A stretch of DNA of 7,464 bases, taken from Thermaceae bacterium (GTDB lineage Bacteria > Deinococcota > Deinococci > Deinococcales > Marinithermaceae). The stretch spans positions 1 to 7,464 of the forward strand of contig JALSJG010000272.1 of assembly GCA_026989475.1 (NCBI GenBank), given 5' to 3'. The position numbers and the translations under genes were made by a program. The notes under the pieces are model-generated. The model was not told the origin of the DNA. It was given only the letters and a program-made list of their open reading frames with translations, and made no database searches. Position 1 is the stretch's first letter. Each line of letters opens with the position of its first letter. Shown piece by piece: positions 1 to 6,571 of this stretch.

Positions 1-14
1 GCGAAGGTTGTAAA

Positions 15-316
15 GGCTACGACGGGGAGGAGTAGGCGCGGGGCGCCCTCCAAAGCGAGTCCGGGAGGGTGGAAGCCGGACGGGGGTCCGCGCCGAAGAT
101 CGCCCCCGAGCCGCGGGAGGAAAGGGGTAAGCCCCGAGTAATGCCCGCCGGTTGCGCCCGTGATCGCGCGAAATGAGGGCGGAGGTGCTCCGCCCGGAGG
201 TAGCAAGGGAGCCATCTCCCACCCCCTACCGCCCACCTCCGGCGAAGCCCTCCGAAGCGCGGTGGTACCGCGGGGCCAGGCGCCTCGTCCGCGCGCGTAA
301 AGCGCGCGGGCTTTTT
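15..316 (+). promoter_or_regulatory. Isoleucine T-box riboswitch (leader of ileS)
   Basis: The leader senses uncharged tRNA-Ile and controls read-through into ileS. Stem I can be folded by eye: GGCT 15-18 pairs with AGCC 109-112, CGGGG 23-27 with CCCCG 104-108, and GGCGCGG 35-41 with CCGCGCC 88-94. Between the last two helices lies the specifier loop, with AGTA on the 5' side and GAAG followed by ATC (99-101, an Ile codon) on the 3' side. A distal hairpin pairs GTCCGG 59-64 with CCGGAC 76-81. Stem II (113-148) carries a GGAA/AGTA internal loop. A Stem IIA/B-like element follows (155-181), then Stem III (199-230). The canonical T-box, AAGCGCGGTGGTACCGCG, is at 255-272. Its UGGU bulge (263-266) complements the ACCA end of tRNA-Ile. 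The promoter is probably just outside the window. Confidence 0.95.
287..316 (+). terminator. T-box-controlled intrinsic terminator before ileS
   Basis: A 10-bp stem (287-296 with 302-311, one G-U pair) with loop GTAAA is followed by five T residues (312-316). It lies directly after the T-box sequence, so it is the terminator half of the attenuator. A strong terminator with a U-run points to control of transcription rather than of translation initiation. Confidence 0.92.
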
Positions 317-320
317 CGTG

Positions 321-330
321 GGAGGTGACG
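321..330 (+). promoter_or_regulatory. Ribosome binding site that fixes the ileS start
   Basis: GGAGG at 321-325 lies 5 nt before ATG 331, ideal Shine-Dalgarno spacing. An in-frame GTG at 325 overlaps this site and so cannot be the start it serves. The ATG gives the N-terminus MRFAEV, which matches the usual beginning of Thermales IleRS. Confidence 0.85.
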
Positions 331-3300
331 ATGCGGTTTGCCGAGGTCCAAAAACCCAACTTTCCGAAGCTCGAGGAGGAGATCCTGGCTTTCTGGAAGG
401 AAAACCGAATCTTCCAAAAGAGCTTGGAGCAGCGCCGGGGTCGGCCCCAGTACACCTTCTACGAGGGCCCGCCGACGGCGAACGGCCGGCCCGGGGTCCA
501 CCACGCCCAGGCCCGGAGCTACAAAGACCTCTTCCCCCGCTTCAAGACGATGCAGGGCTACTACGTGCCCCGGAAGGCGGGATGGGACACCCACGGGCTC
601 CCGGTGGAGCTCGAGGTGGAGAAAAAGCTCGGGCTCAAGAACAAAAAAGACATCGAGCGCTACGGCATTGCGGAGTTCAACCAAGCCTGCAAGGCCTCGG
701 TGCTCGAGTACGAGAAGGAATGGGAGCGCTTCACCGAGCGCATCGCCTTCTGGGTGGACCTCGACGACGCCTACTACACCTTCGACAAGGACTACATCGA
801 GTCGATCTGGTGGAGCCTGAAGGAGCTTTGGAAAAAAGACCTCCTCTACCGGGACTACAAGGTCGTTCCCTACTGCCCCCGCTGCGGCACGCCGCTTTCC
901 TCCCACGAGGTGGCCGAGGGCTACAAGGAAATCAGCGACCCCTCGGTCTACGTGCGCTTTTCCCTGAAGGAGCCGGAAAAGCTCGGGCTCCCCGAGAAAA
1001 CGAGCCTCCTCATCTGGACCACTACCCCCTGGACGCTCACCGCCAACGTCGCCGCCGCCGTCCACCCCGAGTTCACCTACGCCGCCTTCAACCGCGGGGA
1101 CGAGGTGCTCCTCCTGGAAGAGGAGCTCGGGAAAAAGCTCCTCGGGGAGGAAACCCCGGTTCTTGCCCGGTTTAAGGGTCGGGAGCTCGAGGGCGCTCGC
1201 TACGAGCCGCCCTACCGCTTCGTCGAGCCGGAAAAGCCCGGCCACTTCGTGGTGCTCGCCGAATACGTCTCCAAGGAGGACGGCACCGGAATCGTCCACC
1301 AGGCCCCGGCCTTCGGCGCCGAGGACATGGAGGTGGCCCGGGCGTATGGCCTCCCCGTCTTGATCACCGTGGACGAAGACGGCAAGCTGATGGTCGGGCC
1401 CTTCAAGGGGCTTTTCTTCCGCGACGCGAAACGCGAGATCATCCAGGATCTGAAGGAGCGAGGGCTTCTATTCAAGCGGGAGGAGATCGTCCACAGCTAC
1501 CCCCACTGCTGGCGCTGCAAGACGCCCCTCATGTACTACGCTACCGAGACCTGGTTCATCCAAAACACCCGTTACAAGGACCGGCTGATCGCAAAAAACG
1601 AGGAGATCCACTGGATCCCGCCCCACATCAAGACCGGCCGCTACGGCGAGTGGTTGAAAAACCTCACCGACTGGGCGCTCTCTCGAAACCGCTACTGGGG
1701 CACGCCCTTGCCGGTATGGGTCTGCGAGGATTGCGGTCACGAGCACCTGGTGGGCTCGTTCGCGGAGCTCAAAGAACGTGCCCGCGAGGACGTGGACCCC
1801 ACCTCCCCAGGCTTCGACCCTCACCGCCCCCTTGTTGACGAGATCACCCTGACCTGCGAGAAGTGCGGCGGGGTGATGCGCCGGGTGCCCTACGTAATCG
1901 ACGTCTGGTACGACTCCGGCGCGATGCCCTTTAGCCAGTTCCACTATCCCTTTGATAACCAGGAGACCTTCAGAAAGAGCTTCCCCGCCGACTTCATCTC
2001 CGAGGCGATCGACCAGACCCGGGGCTGGTTTAATAGCCTCCACCAGCTCGGGGTCATGCTCTTCGACTCGGTGGCCTTCAAGAACGTGATCTGCCACGGC
2101 CACATCCTGGACGAAAAGGGCGAGAAGATGTCGAAGTCCAAGGGGAACGTGGTCGACCCCTGGGAGATCATCCACCGCTTCGGCGCCGACGCGCTGCGCT
2201 GGTACATCTACGTCGCCGCGCCGCCCGAGGCCTCCCGCCGCTTCGGGCCCAACCTCGTCCAGGAGGCGCTCCGCGACTACTTCCTGACGCTCTGGAACGT
2301 CTACAGTTTCTTCGTCACCTACGCGAACCTCGACCAGCCCGACCTCAAAAACCGCCCGCCGGTGGAAAAGCGGCCGGAGATGGACCGCTGGCTGGTGGCC
2401 CGGGTGCAAAAACTCATCGAGGAGGTCACCGCGGGGCTCGAGGCCTACGACCCCACCACCCCGGCGCGGAAGCTTCGGGACTTTGTGGTCCGGGACCTTT
2501 CCCAGTGGTACGTGCGCAGGAATCGCCGGCGCTTTTGGAAGAACGAGGACGCCCACGACCGGGAATCCGCCTACGCCACGCTCTGGGAAGCGCTCATCGC
2601 GGTCACCCTGCTCACCGCGCCCTTTACGCCGTTCTTGGCGGAAGCGCTCTGGCAGAACTTAATGCGGCGGGTGGACGAGGGCGCCCCCGAGAGCGTGCAC
2701 CTCGCCGACTGGCCCGAGGTGCAAAGGGAATACCTCGATGAGGAGCTAATCCGGGCGATGGCGGCGGTGATCCAGGCGGTGGAGCTTGCCCGCGGCGCCC
2801 GCGCCCGGGCGGGGGTGAAAACCCGCACGCCGCTCCCGCTTCTCCGCCTGGTGGCCCCGAGCGAAGCCGAACGGCAAGCGCTTCGCCACTTCGCGGAGGA
2901 GATCCGGGACGAGCTAAACGTCAAGGCGCTCGAGGTCCTCTCCCCCACTGAGGCCGAGGTCGCCTACGTGGTCAAGCCGAACCTGCCGAAGCTCGGGCCC
3001 AAGTACGGGAAGAAGCTCGGCGCGATCCGGAAGGCGCTCGACGAGGCCGACGCGAACCAGCTCGCGGCCAAGGCGCTCGCCGGCGAACCGGTGGCGCTCG
3101 AGCTCGAAGGGGAGACCCTCGTGCTCGAGCCCGACGAGCTCTTGGTCGAGGCCCGGGCGCCCGAGGGCTTCGCCGCCCTGGCCAAGGGCGGTTACGTGGC
3201 CGCGCTCGATACCCGGGTGGACAAGGCGCTACTCCTTGAGGGCCTTGCCCGCGACCTGATCCGGCTCATCCAGCAGGGCCGGAAGGAGATGGACCTCTTC

Positions 3301-3492
3301 GTCGCCGACCGGATCCGCGTGCGCTACCGGGCAAGCGGCAAGTACCAAGAGGCGCTCAAAGCCCACGCCGAGCGCATCGCCGAGGAAACCCTCGCGGTCG
3401 AGGTGAGCCCCGGCGAACCCGAAGGCCACCGGGTCACGGTCGAGGACGAGTACGGCAAGGCCGAGCTCGGGATCGAGCGGGCCTCGGGCTAG
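331..3492 (+). CDS. ileS: Isoleucyl-tRNA synthetase, type 2, with swapped HIGH motif
   Basis: This cytoplasmic class I synthetase (1053 aa, full length) charges tRNA-Ile with isoleucine. The HIGH signature reads G55-V56-H57-H58 where most IleRS have HxGH. KMSKS is intact at 599-603. The CP1 editing domain has WTTTPW at 229-234 and GTGIVHQAPAFGAED ending at D332, so clearing of misactivated valine should be retained. Cys pairs 182/185 with 393/396 and 465/468 with 509/512 are likely Zn sites. QWYVRRNRRRFW (725-736) marks the anticodon-binding domain. A long C-terminal extension, including GLARDLIRLIQQGRKEMDL, is typical of the eukaryote-like type 2 class. Expression is under the upstream T-box. 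The gene overlaps the convergent ppdK by 4 nt and ends inside a palindrome. Identity is certain; drug resistance is inferred from the motif alone. Confidence 0.98.
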   Translation: MRFAEVQKPNFPKLEEEILAFWKENRIFQKSLEQRRGRPQYTFYEGPPTANGRPGVHHAQARSYKDLFPRFKTMQGYYVPRKAGWDTHGLPVELEVEKKLGLKNKKDIERYGIAEFNQACKASVLEYEKEWERFTERIAFWVDLDDAYYTFDKDYIESIWWSLKELWKKDLLYRDYKVVPYCPRCGTPLSSHEVAEGYKEISDPSVYVRFSLKEPEKLGLPEKTSLLIWTTTPWTLTANVAAAVHPEFTYAAFNRGDEVLLLEEELGKKLLGEETPVLARFKGRELEGARYEPPYRFVEPEKPGHFVVLAEYVSKEDGTGIVHQAPAFGAEDMEVARAYGLPVLITVDEDGKLMVGPFKGLFFRDAKREIIQDLKERGLLFKREEIVHSYPHCWRCKTPLMYYATETWFIQNTRYKDRLIAKNEEIHWIPPHIKTGRYGEWLKNLTDWALSRNRYWGTPLPVWVCEDCGHEHLVGSFAELKERAREDVDPTSPGFDPHRPLVDEITLTCEKCGGVMRRVPYVIDVWYDSGAMPFSQFHYPFDNQETFRKSFPADFISEAIDQTRGWFNSLHQLGVMLFDSVAFKNVICHGHILDEKGEKMSKSKGNVVDPWEIIHRFGADALRWYIYVAAPPEASRRFGPNLVQEALRDYFLTLWNVYSFFVTYANLDQPDLKNRPPVEKRPEMDRWLVARVQKLIEEVTAGLEAYDPTTPARKLRDFVVRDLSQWYVRRNRRRFWKNEDAHDRESAYATLWEALIAVTLLTAPFTPFLAEALWQNLMRRVDEGAPESVHLADWPEVQREYLDEELIRAMAAVIQAVELARGARARAGVKTRTPLPLLRLVAPSEAERQALRHFAEEIRDELNVKALEVLSPTEAEVAYVVKPNLPKLGPKYGKKLGAIRKALDEADANQLAAKALAGEPVALELEGETLVLEPDELLVEARAPEGFAALAKGGYVAALDTRVDKALLLEGLARDLIRLIQQGRKEMDLFVADRIRVRYRASGKYQEALKAHAERIAEETLAVEVSPGEPEGHRVTVEDEYGKAELGIERASG

Positions 3493-3508
3493 CCCGAGGC
3501 CCGCTTTT
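3477..3508 (+). terminator. Palindromic terminator shared by the ends of ileS and ppdK
   Basis: Positions 3477-3504 form a perfect 28-bp inverted repeat: a 12-bp GC-rich stem (GCGGGCCTCGGG / CCCGAGGCCCGC) around the loop CTAG. TTTT follows at 3505-3508 on the + strand, so it fits an intrinsic terminator for ileS. On the - strand no T-run follows, so ppdK termination by the same hairpin is less certain. The whole stem is coding in both genes. Confidence 0.8.
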
Positions 3509-6086
3509 CCACCTCGGCCTGGGCGGCGGCGAGGCGGGCGGTGAGCACCCGGTACGGCGAGGCCGAGACGTAGTCGAGACCGATCCGGGCGGCGAACTTC
3601 ACCGAGTGCGCCTCGCCCCCGTGCTCGCCGCAAAGACCGAGCTTCAGGTCGGGATTTTTCTCCCTTCCCTCCCGGACCGAGAGAGCAAGCAACCGGCCCA
3701 CCCCCTCCTCGTCGAGCCGCTCGGTGGGATCGTAGGGGAAGACCCGCGACTCCAGGTAGTCGGGGAGAAACTTTCCGGCGTCGTCCCGGGAAATGCCGTA
3801 GGTGAGCTGAGTGAGGTCGTTGGTGCCGTAGCTGAAAAACTCCACGAGCGGCGCGATCCTGCCGGCGGTGAGGGCGGCGCGCGGGGTCTCGATCATCGTG
3901 CCCAGCGGGATGCGGAAGCCGTAGCGCTCAAAGACCGGCTCGAGTCGCTCGAAGGCCTGCTCTACCTCGCGGGCGTCGCTGATCAGGGGGAGCATCGCTT
4001 CCGGCCGGGGATCATACCCCTCGGCTCTAAGCTCGCGGGTGGCGGCCAGGAGGGCCTCAAGCTGCATGGTGAGGATCTCGGGCCGGATCAAGAGGAGCCG
4101 GATGCCGCGGAAGCCGAGCATGGGGTTTTGCTCGGCGAGCGCCCGTACCTGCTTCAAGAGCTTGGCCTCCCCGGGGGCGAGGGCGCCCTGGGCCTCCTTG
4201 CGCTCGAGCTCCACGAGCGGCGGCAAGAACTCGTGAAGCGGCGGGTCGAGGAAGCGGATCGTCACCGGCAGGCCGTCCATCGCCCGCAGGATGCCCTTGA
4301 AGTCCTGCTTTTGGTAATCAAAAAGGCGCTTTAGAGCAACCTTGGCCTCGGCCTCGTCGTCGGCGAGGATCAGGGCGCGCATCCAGCGAAGCTTTTCTTC
4401 CTCGAAGAACATGTGCTCGGTCCTTACGAGCCCAATCCCCTCGGCCCCAAGCTCCCGCGCCTTCTGCGCGTCCTCGGGGGTGTCGGCGTTGGCCCGCACC
4501 CCGAGCGTCCGGATCCGGTCGGCCCAGGAAAGGAGCCGCTTGAGTTCTTCCCCCGCCCCGGACTCAAGCAGCGCAACCTCCCCCAGGTAGACCGCGCCGG
4601 TGCTCCCGTCGATACTGATCAGGTCGCCCTCTTTAAGCTCGTGCTCGCCGAGGAAAAAACGCTTCTTCCCGGGCTCGACGCGAAGGCTCGCGGTGCCCAC
4701 CACCGCCGGGACCCCCATCCCCCGGGCCACCACCGCCGCGTGGCTGGTCATGCCGCCCCGGGCGGTAAGGATCCCCTTGGCCAGAAACATCCCGGTGATG
4801 TCCTCGGGGCTCGTCTCGGTGCGCACCAGGATGACGTCGAAACCCCGGGCGGTCCAGTCCTCGGCGGCCTCCGGGCTGAGCACCGCGTGGCCCACCGCCG
4901 CCCCCGGGCTCGCGGGCAGACCCCGGCCCACCGGCTCAGGGGCGGAGGCGGGGTCCACCCGGGCCCTGAGGAGCGCCGGAAGGCTGCCCGCGTCCACCTT
5001 CAAAAGCGCCTCCTCCTCGCTGATGAGCCCTTCGTCCACCAGATCCACCGCGATCCGCACCGCCGCCTCGGGCGTCCGCTTGCCGGCCCGGCTCTGAAGG
5101 AGGTAGAGCTTGCCCCGCTCGACGGTGAACTCGAAGTCCTGCATGTCCCGGAAGTGGCGCTCGAGCTTCTCCGCCACCGCCGCGATCTCGGCGTAGAGCG
5201 CCGGGTTCTCCTCCTTGAGCCGGGAAAGGGGCTCGGGGGTCCGCACCCCCGCCACCACGTCCTCCCCCTGGGCGTTTTTCAAGTACTCGCCGTAAAGCTC
5301 CTTCTTTCCGGTCGCGGGGTTTCGGGTGAACCCCACCCCCGTCCCCGAGTCCTCGCCCAGGTTGCCGAAGACCATCGCCTGAACGTTTACCGCGGTGCAA
5401 AGGTCCTCGGGGATCTGGTAGTGGCGCCGGTAGACCCGGGCCCGGGGATTATCCCAGCTCTTAAATACCGCAAGCACCGCTTCCCTTAGCTGCTCCCAGG
5501 GCTCCTCGGGGAAGCGGTGGCCGCGCTCCTCGATGGCCCGCTTGAAGCGGGCGGCGAGCTCGGCGAGATCCTCGGCCGAGAGGTCGAGGTCGCGTTCGGC
5601 GCCGCGCTCGGCCTTCATCGCCTCGAGCAGGTTCGCGAAGACCGCAGCCTCGACCCCGAGCACCACCTCGCCGTACATGGCCAGCAGCCGGCGGTAGGCG
5701 TCCCAGGCAAAGCGCGGGTTTTGGGTCGCGGCCGCGAGCCCTTCCACGCCCCGCTCGGTGAGCCCGAGGTTTAAGATCGTGTCCATCATGCCGGGCATCG
5801 AGACCGGCGCCCCGGAACGTACCGAAACCAAAAGGGGGAGCCCGGCCCCGCCGAAGGCCCTACCGGTCGCCTCCTCGAGCGCGGCGATGCCCCTCTCCAC
5901 CTCGTCCCATAGCCCCTCGGGTACCTTCCCGGAGCGATGGAAGAGCCGGCAGGCTCCGGTGGTGATGGTAAAGCCCGGGGGCACGGGAAACCCCGCCCGA
6001 GCCATCTCGGCAAGCGCGTACCCCTTACCCCCAAGGAGCTCCCGCCCGAGCCCCCCGGCCTCCTCAAAGCGGTAGACAAAAGGCAT
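3489..6086 (-). CDS. ppdK: Pyruvate, phosphate dikinase
   Basis: This enzyme reversibly converts pyruvate, ATP and phosphate to PEP, AMP and PPi in the cytoplasm. It serves gluconeogenesis or PPi-linked glycolysis. At 865 aa it is complete. The ATP-grasp domain (about 1-340) has K21 in GGKG, R90 in VSVRSGAPVSMPGMMDT, and Q331/R333 in LLQSRAGKR. The swivelling phosphohistidine domain has H449 in GGMTSHAAVVARG. The C-terminal PEP/pyruvate barrel has R555 in VRTEHMFF, then GTMIETPRAAL and SYGTNDLTQ, with catalytic C819 in GLCGEHGG. These fit PPDK (Clostridium symbiosum H455 and C831, a small offset) rather than PEP synthase. The ATG is preceded by AGGAGG with a 4-nt spacer. The gene follows the Rrf2 regulator after 8 nt, so the two are probably co-transcribed. 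Its last codons lie in the palindrome shared with ileS. Confidence 0.97.
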   Translation of the reverse strand: MPFVYRFEEAGGLGRELLGGKGYALAEMARAGFPVPPGFTITTGACRLFHRSGKVPEGLWDEVERGIAALEEATGRAFGGAGLPLLVSVRSGAPVSMPGMMDTILNLGLTERGVEGLAAATQNPRFAWDAYRRLLAMYGEVVLGVEAAVFANLLEAMKAERGAERDLDLSAEDLAELAARFKRAIEERGHRFPEEPWEQLREAVLAVFKSWDNPRARVYRRHYQIPEDLCTAVNVQAMVFGNLGEDSGTGVGFTRNPATGKKELYGEYLKNAQGEDVVAGVRTPEPLSRLKEENPALYAEIAAVAEKLERHFRDMQDFEFTVERGKLYLLQSRAGKRTPEAAVRIAVDLVDEGLISEEEALLKVDAGSLPALLRARVDPASAPEPVGRGLPASPGAAVGHAVLSPEAAEDWTARGFDVILVRTETSPEDITGMFLAKGILTARGGMTSHAAVVARGMGVPAVVGTASLRVEPGKKRFFLGEHELKEGDLISIDGSTGAVYLGEVALLESGAGEELKRLLSWADRIRTLGVRANADTPEDAQKARELGAEGIGLVRTEHMFFEEEKLRWMRALILADDEAEAKVALKRLFDYQKQDFKGILRAMDGLPVTIRFLDPPLHEFLPPLVELERKEAQGALAPGEAKLLKQVRALAEQNPMLGFRGIRLLLIRPEILTMQLEALLAATRELRAEGYDPRPEAMLPLISDAREVEQAFERLEPVFERYGFRIPLGTMIETPRAALTAGRIAPLVEFFSYGTNDLTQLTYGISRDDAGKFLPDYLESRVFPYDPTERLDEEGVGRLLALSVREGREKNPDLKLGLCGEHGGEAHSVKFAARIGLDYVSASPYRVLTARLAAAQAEVEKRASG

Positions 6087-6097
6087 CCCGCCTCCTA
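6087..6097 (-). promoter_or_regulatory. ppdK ribosome binding site overlapping the regulator's stop
   Basis: On the - strand, TAGGAGG (6097 to 6091) contains both the TAG stop of the Rrf2 gene (6095-6097) and the Shine-Dalgarno of ppdK, 4 nt before its ATG. This arrangement suits translational coupling of the two genes. Confidence 0.8.
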
Positions 6098-6535
6098 GAC
6101 CGTGACCCGGGCCCTTTCCTTCAAAGCGAAGAAGCGATGGCGCTCGATTAAATCCCTTAGCGTGGTGCGGGAGAGGACCTCCCGCACCGCGTGGTCCACC
6201 TGCCGCCAGAGTTCCTCGGTAGCGCAGGTCCCCGCCGCCCAGCAGGTGCTGGGGTCCTCGATGCAGCCTACCGGGGCCACGCTGCCCTCGAGCGTCTCCA
6301 CCACCTCCAGGGCGGTAATCTCCTCGGGCGGGCGGGCCAGGCGATACCCCCCCTTCGCGCCCCGAACGCTTTTAATGAACCCCGCCCGGCGCAGTGCCGA
6401 GGCGATCTGCTCCAAGTAGTGCTGGCTGATCCGCTGGGCTTCGGCGACCTCCTTGAGCGGCACCGGGTCGGGCCCCCGGGCACCGATCTCCAAAAGGGCG
6501 CGAAGCCCATACTGGGCTCGGGTTGAGATCCACAT
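6095..6535 (-). CDS. Rrf2-family transcriptional regulator, probable Fe-S sensor
   Basis: This 146-aa cytoplasmic DNA-binding protein belongs to the IscR/NsrR/RsrR family. The N-terminus MWISTRAQYGLRALLEIG, the winged helix-turn-helix at about 26-66 (PLKEVAEAQRISQHYLEQI, then wing GAKGGYRL), and a C-terminal dimerisation helix from about 107 fit the family and its usual length. Three Cys, C91, C98 and C104, in the place of the IscR cluster ligands suggest a [2Fe-2S] or [4Fe-4S] cluster. Spacing is C-x6-C-x5-C rather than IscR's C-x5-C-x5-C, and the position of IscR ligand His107 holds E107. No isc or suf genes are nearby, so naming it iscR is unjustified. It lies directly upstream of ppdK with its own candidate promoter and operator, suggesting autoregulation and control of ppdK. 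The signal sensed (redox, NO, Fe-S status) cannot be told. Confidence 0.93.
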   Translation of the reverse strand: MWISTRAQYGLRALLEIGARGPDPVPLKEVAEAQRISQHYLEQIASALRRAGFIKSVRGAKGGYRLARPPEEITALEVVETLEGSVAPVGCIEDPSTCWAAGTCATEELWRQVDHAVREVLSRTTLRDLIERHRFFALKERARVTV

Positions 6536-6570
6536 GCCTCAATTTTAACCCATATATTCCGTAGGGTTTA
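6536..6570 (-). promoter_or_regulatory. Candidate leaderless promoter of the Rrf2-ppdK operon
   Basis: On the - strand, TAAAAT (6547 to 6542) resembles a -10 box and ends 6 nt before the ATG, so transcription would begin at or next to the start codon. The only Shine-Dalgarno-like stretch (GAGG) is 1 nt from the ATG, too close to work normally, which also favours a leaderless message. The -35 with a 17-nt spacer is TAAACC (6570 to 6565), a weak match. The region is AT-rich against a GC-rich background. Leaderless promoters of this form are known in Deinococcota. Confidence 0.6.
6547..6569. promoter_or_regulatory. Candidate Rrf2 operator
   Basis: A 23-bp imperfect dyad with the pattern AANCCNTA-N7-TANGGNTT lies between the -35 and -10 elements and touches the -10. 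Its core satisfies the IscR type 2 core CCxxAxxxxxxxTAxGG, while the outermost A and T of that consensus are not met. Binding there would block the promoter, as expected for an autorepressor. The evidence is one site read by eye. Confidence 0.5.
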
Positions 6571-6571
6571 C

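Noticed and set aside
325..330. GTG at 325 as the ileS start
   Set aside because: It overlaps the Shine-Dalgarno itself; ATG 331 has correct spacing.
226..1299. Long - strand reading frame (357 codons) opposite the T-box and ileS 5' half
   Set aside because: It is a mirror of the high-GC ileS codons, has no recognisable domains, and runs into the structured T-box leader.
1468..2556. Long - strand reading frame (362 codons) opposite ileS
   Set aside because: It is low-complexity, rich in V, G, L and H as expected from antisense GC-rich codons, lies fully inside a certain gene and shows no family motif.
3477..3504. 28-bp palindrome as a mobile-element end, attachment site or protein-binding site
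   Set aside because: It occurs once, has no target duplication or recombinase nearby, and is followed by TTTT at a gene end, so a terminator explains it better.
4413..5489. Long + strand reading frame (358 codons) opposite ppdK
   Set aside because: Its composition (P, H, R, G) is typical of an antisense shadow, and the ppdK catalytic motifs on the other strand are unambiguous.
6547..6569. AACCC/GGGTT pairing as a terminator of the permease gene
   Set aside because: The stem is only 5 bp with a 12-nt loop and has no proper U-run. It is better read as an operator dyad.
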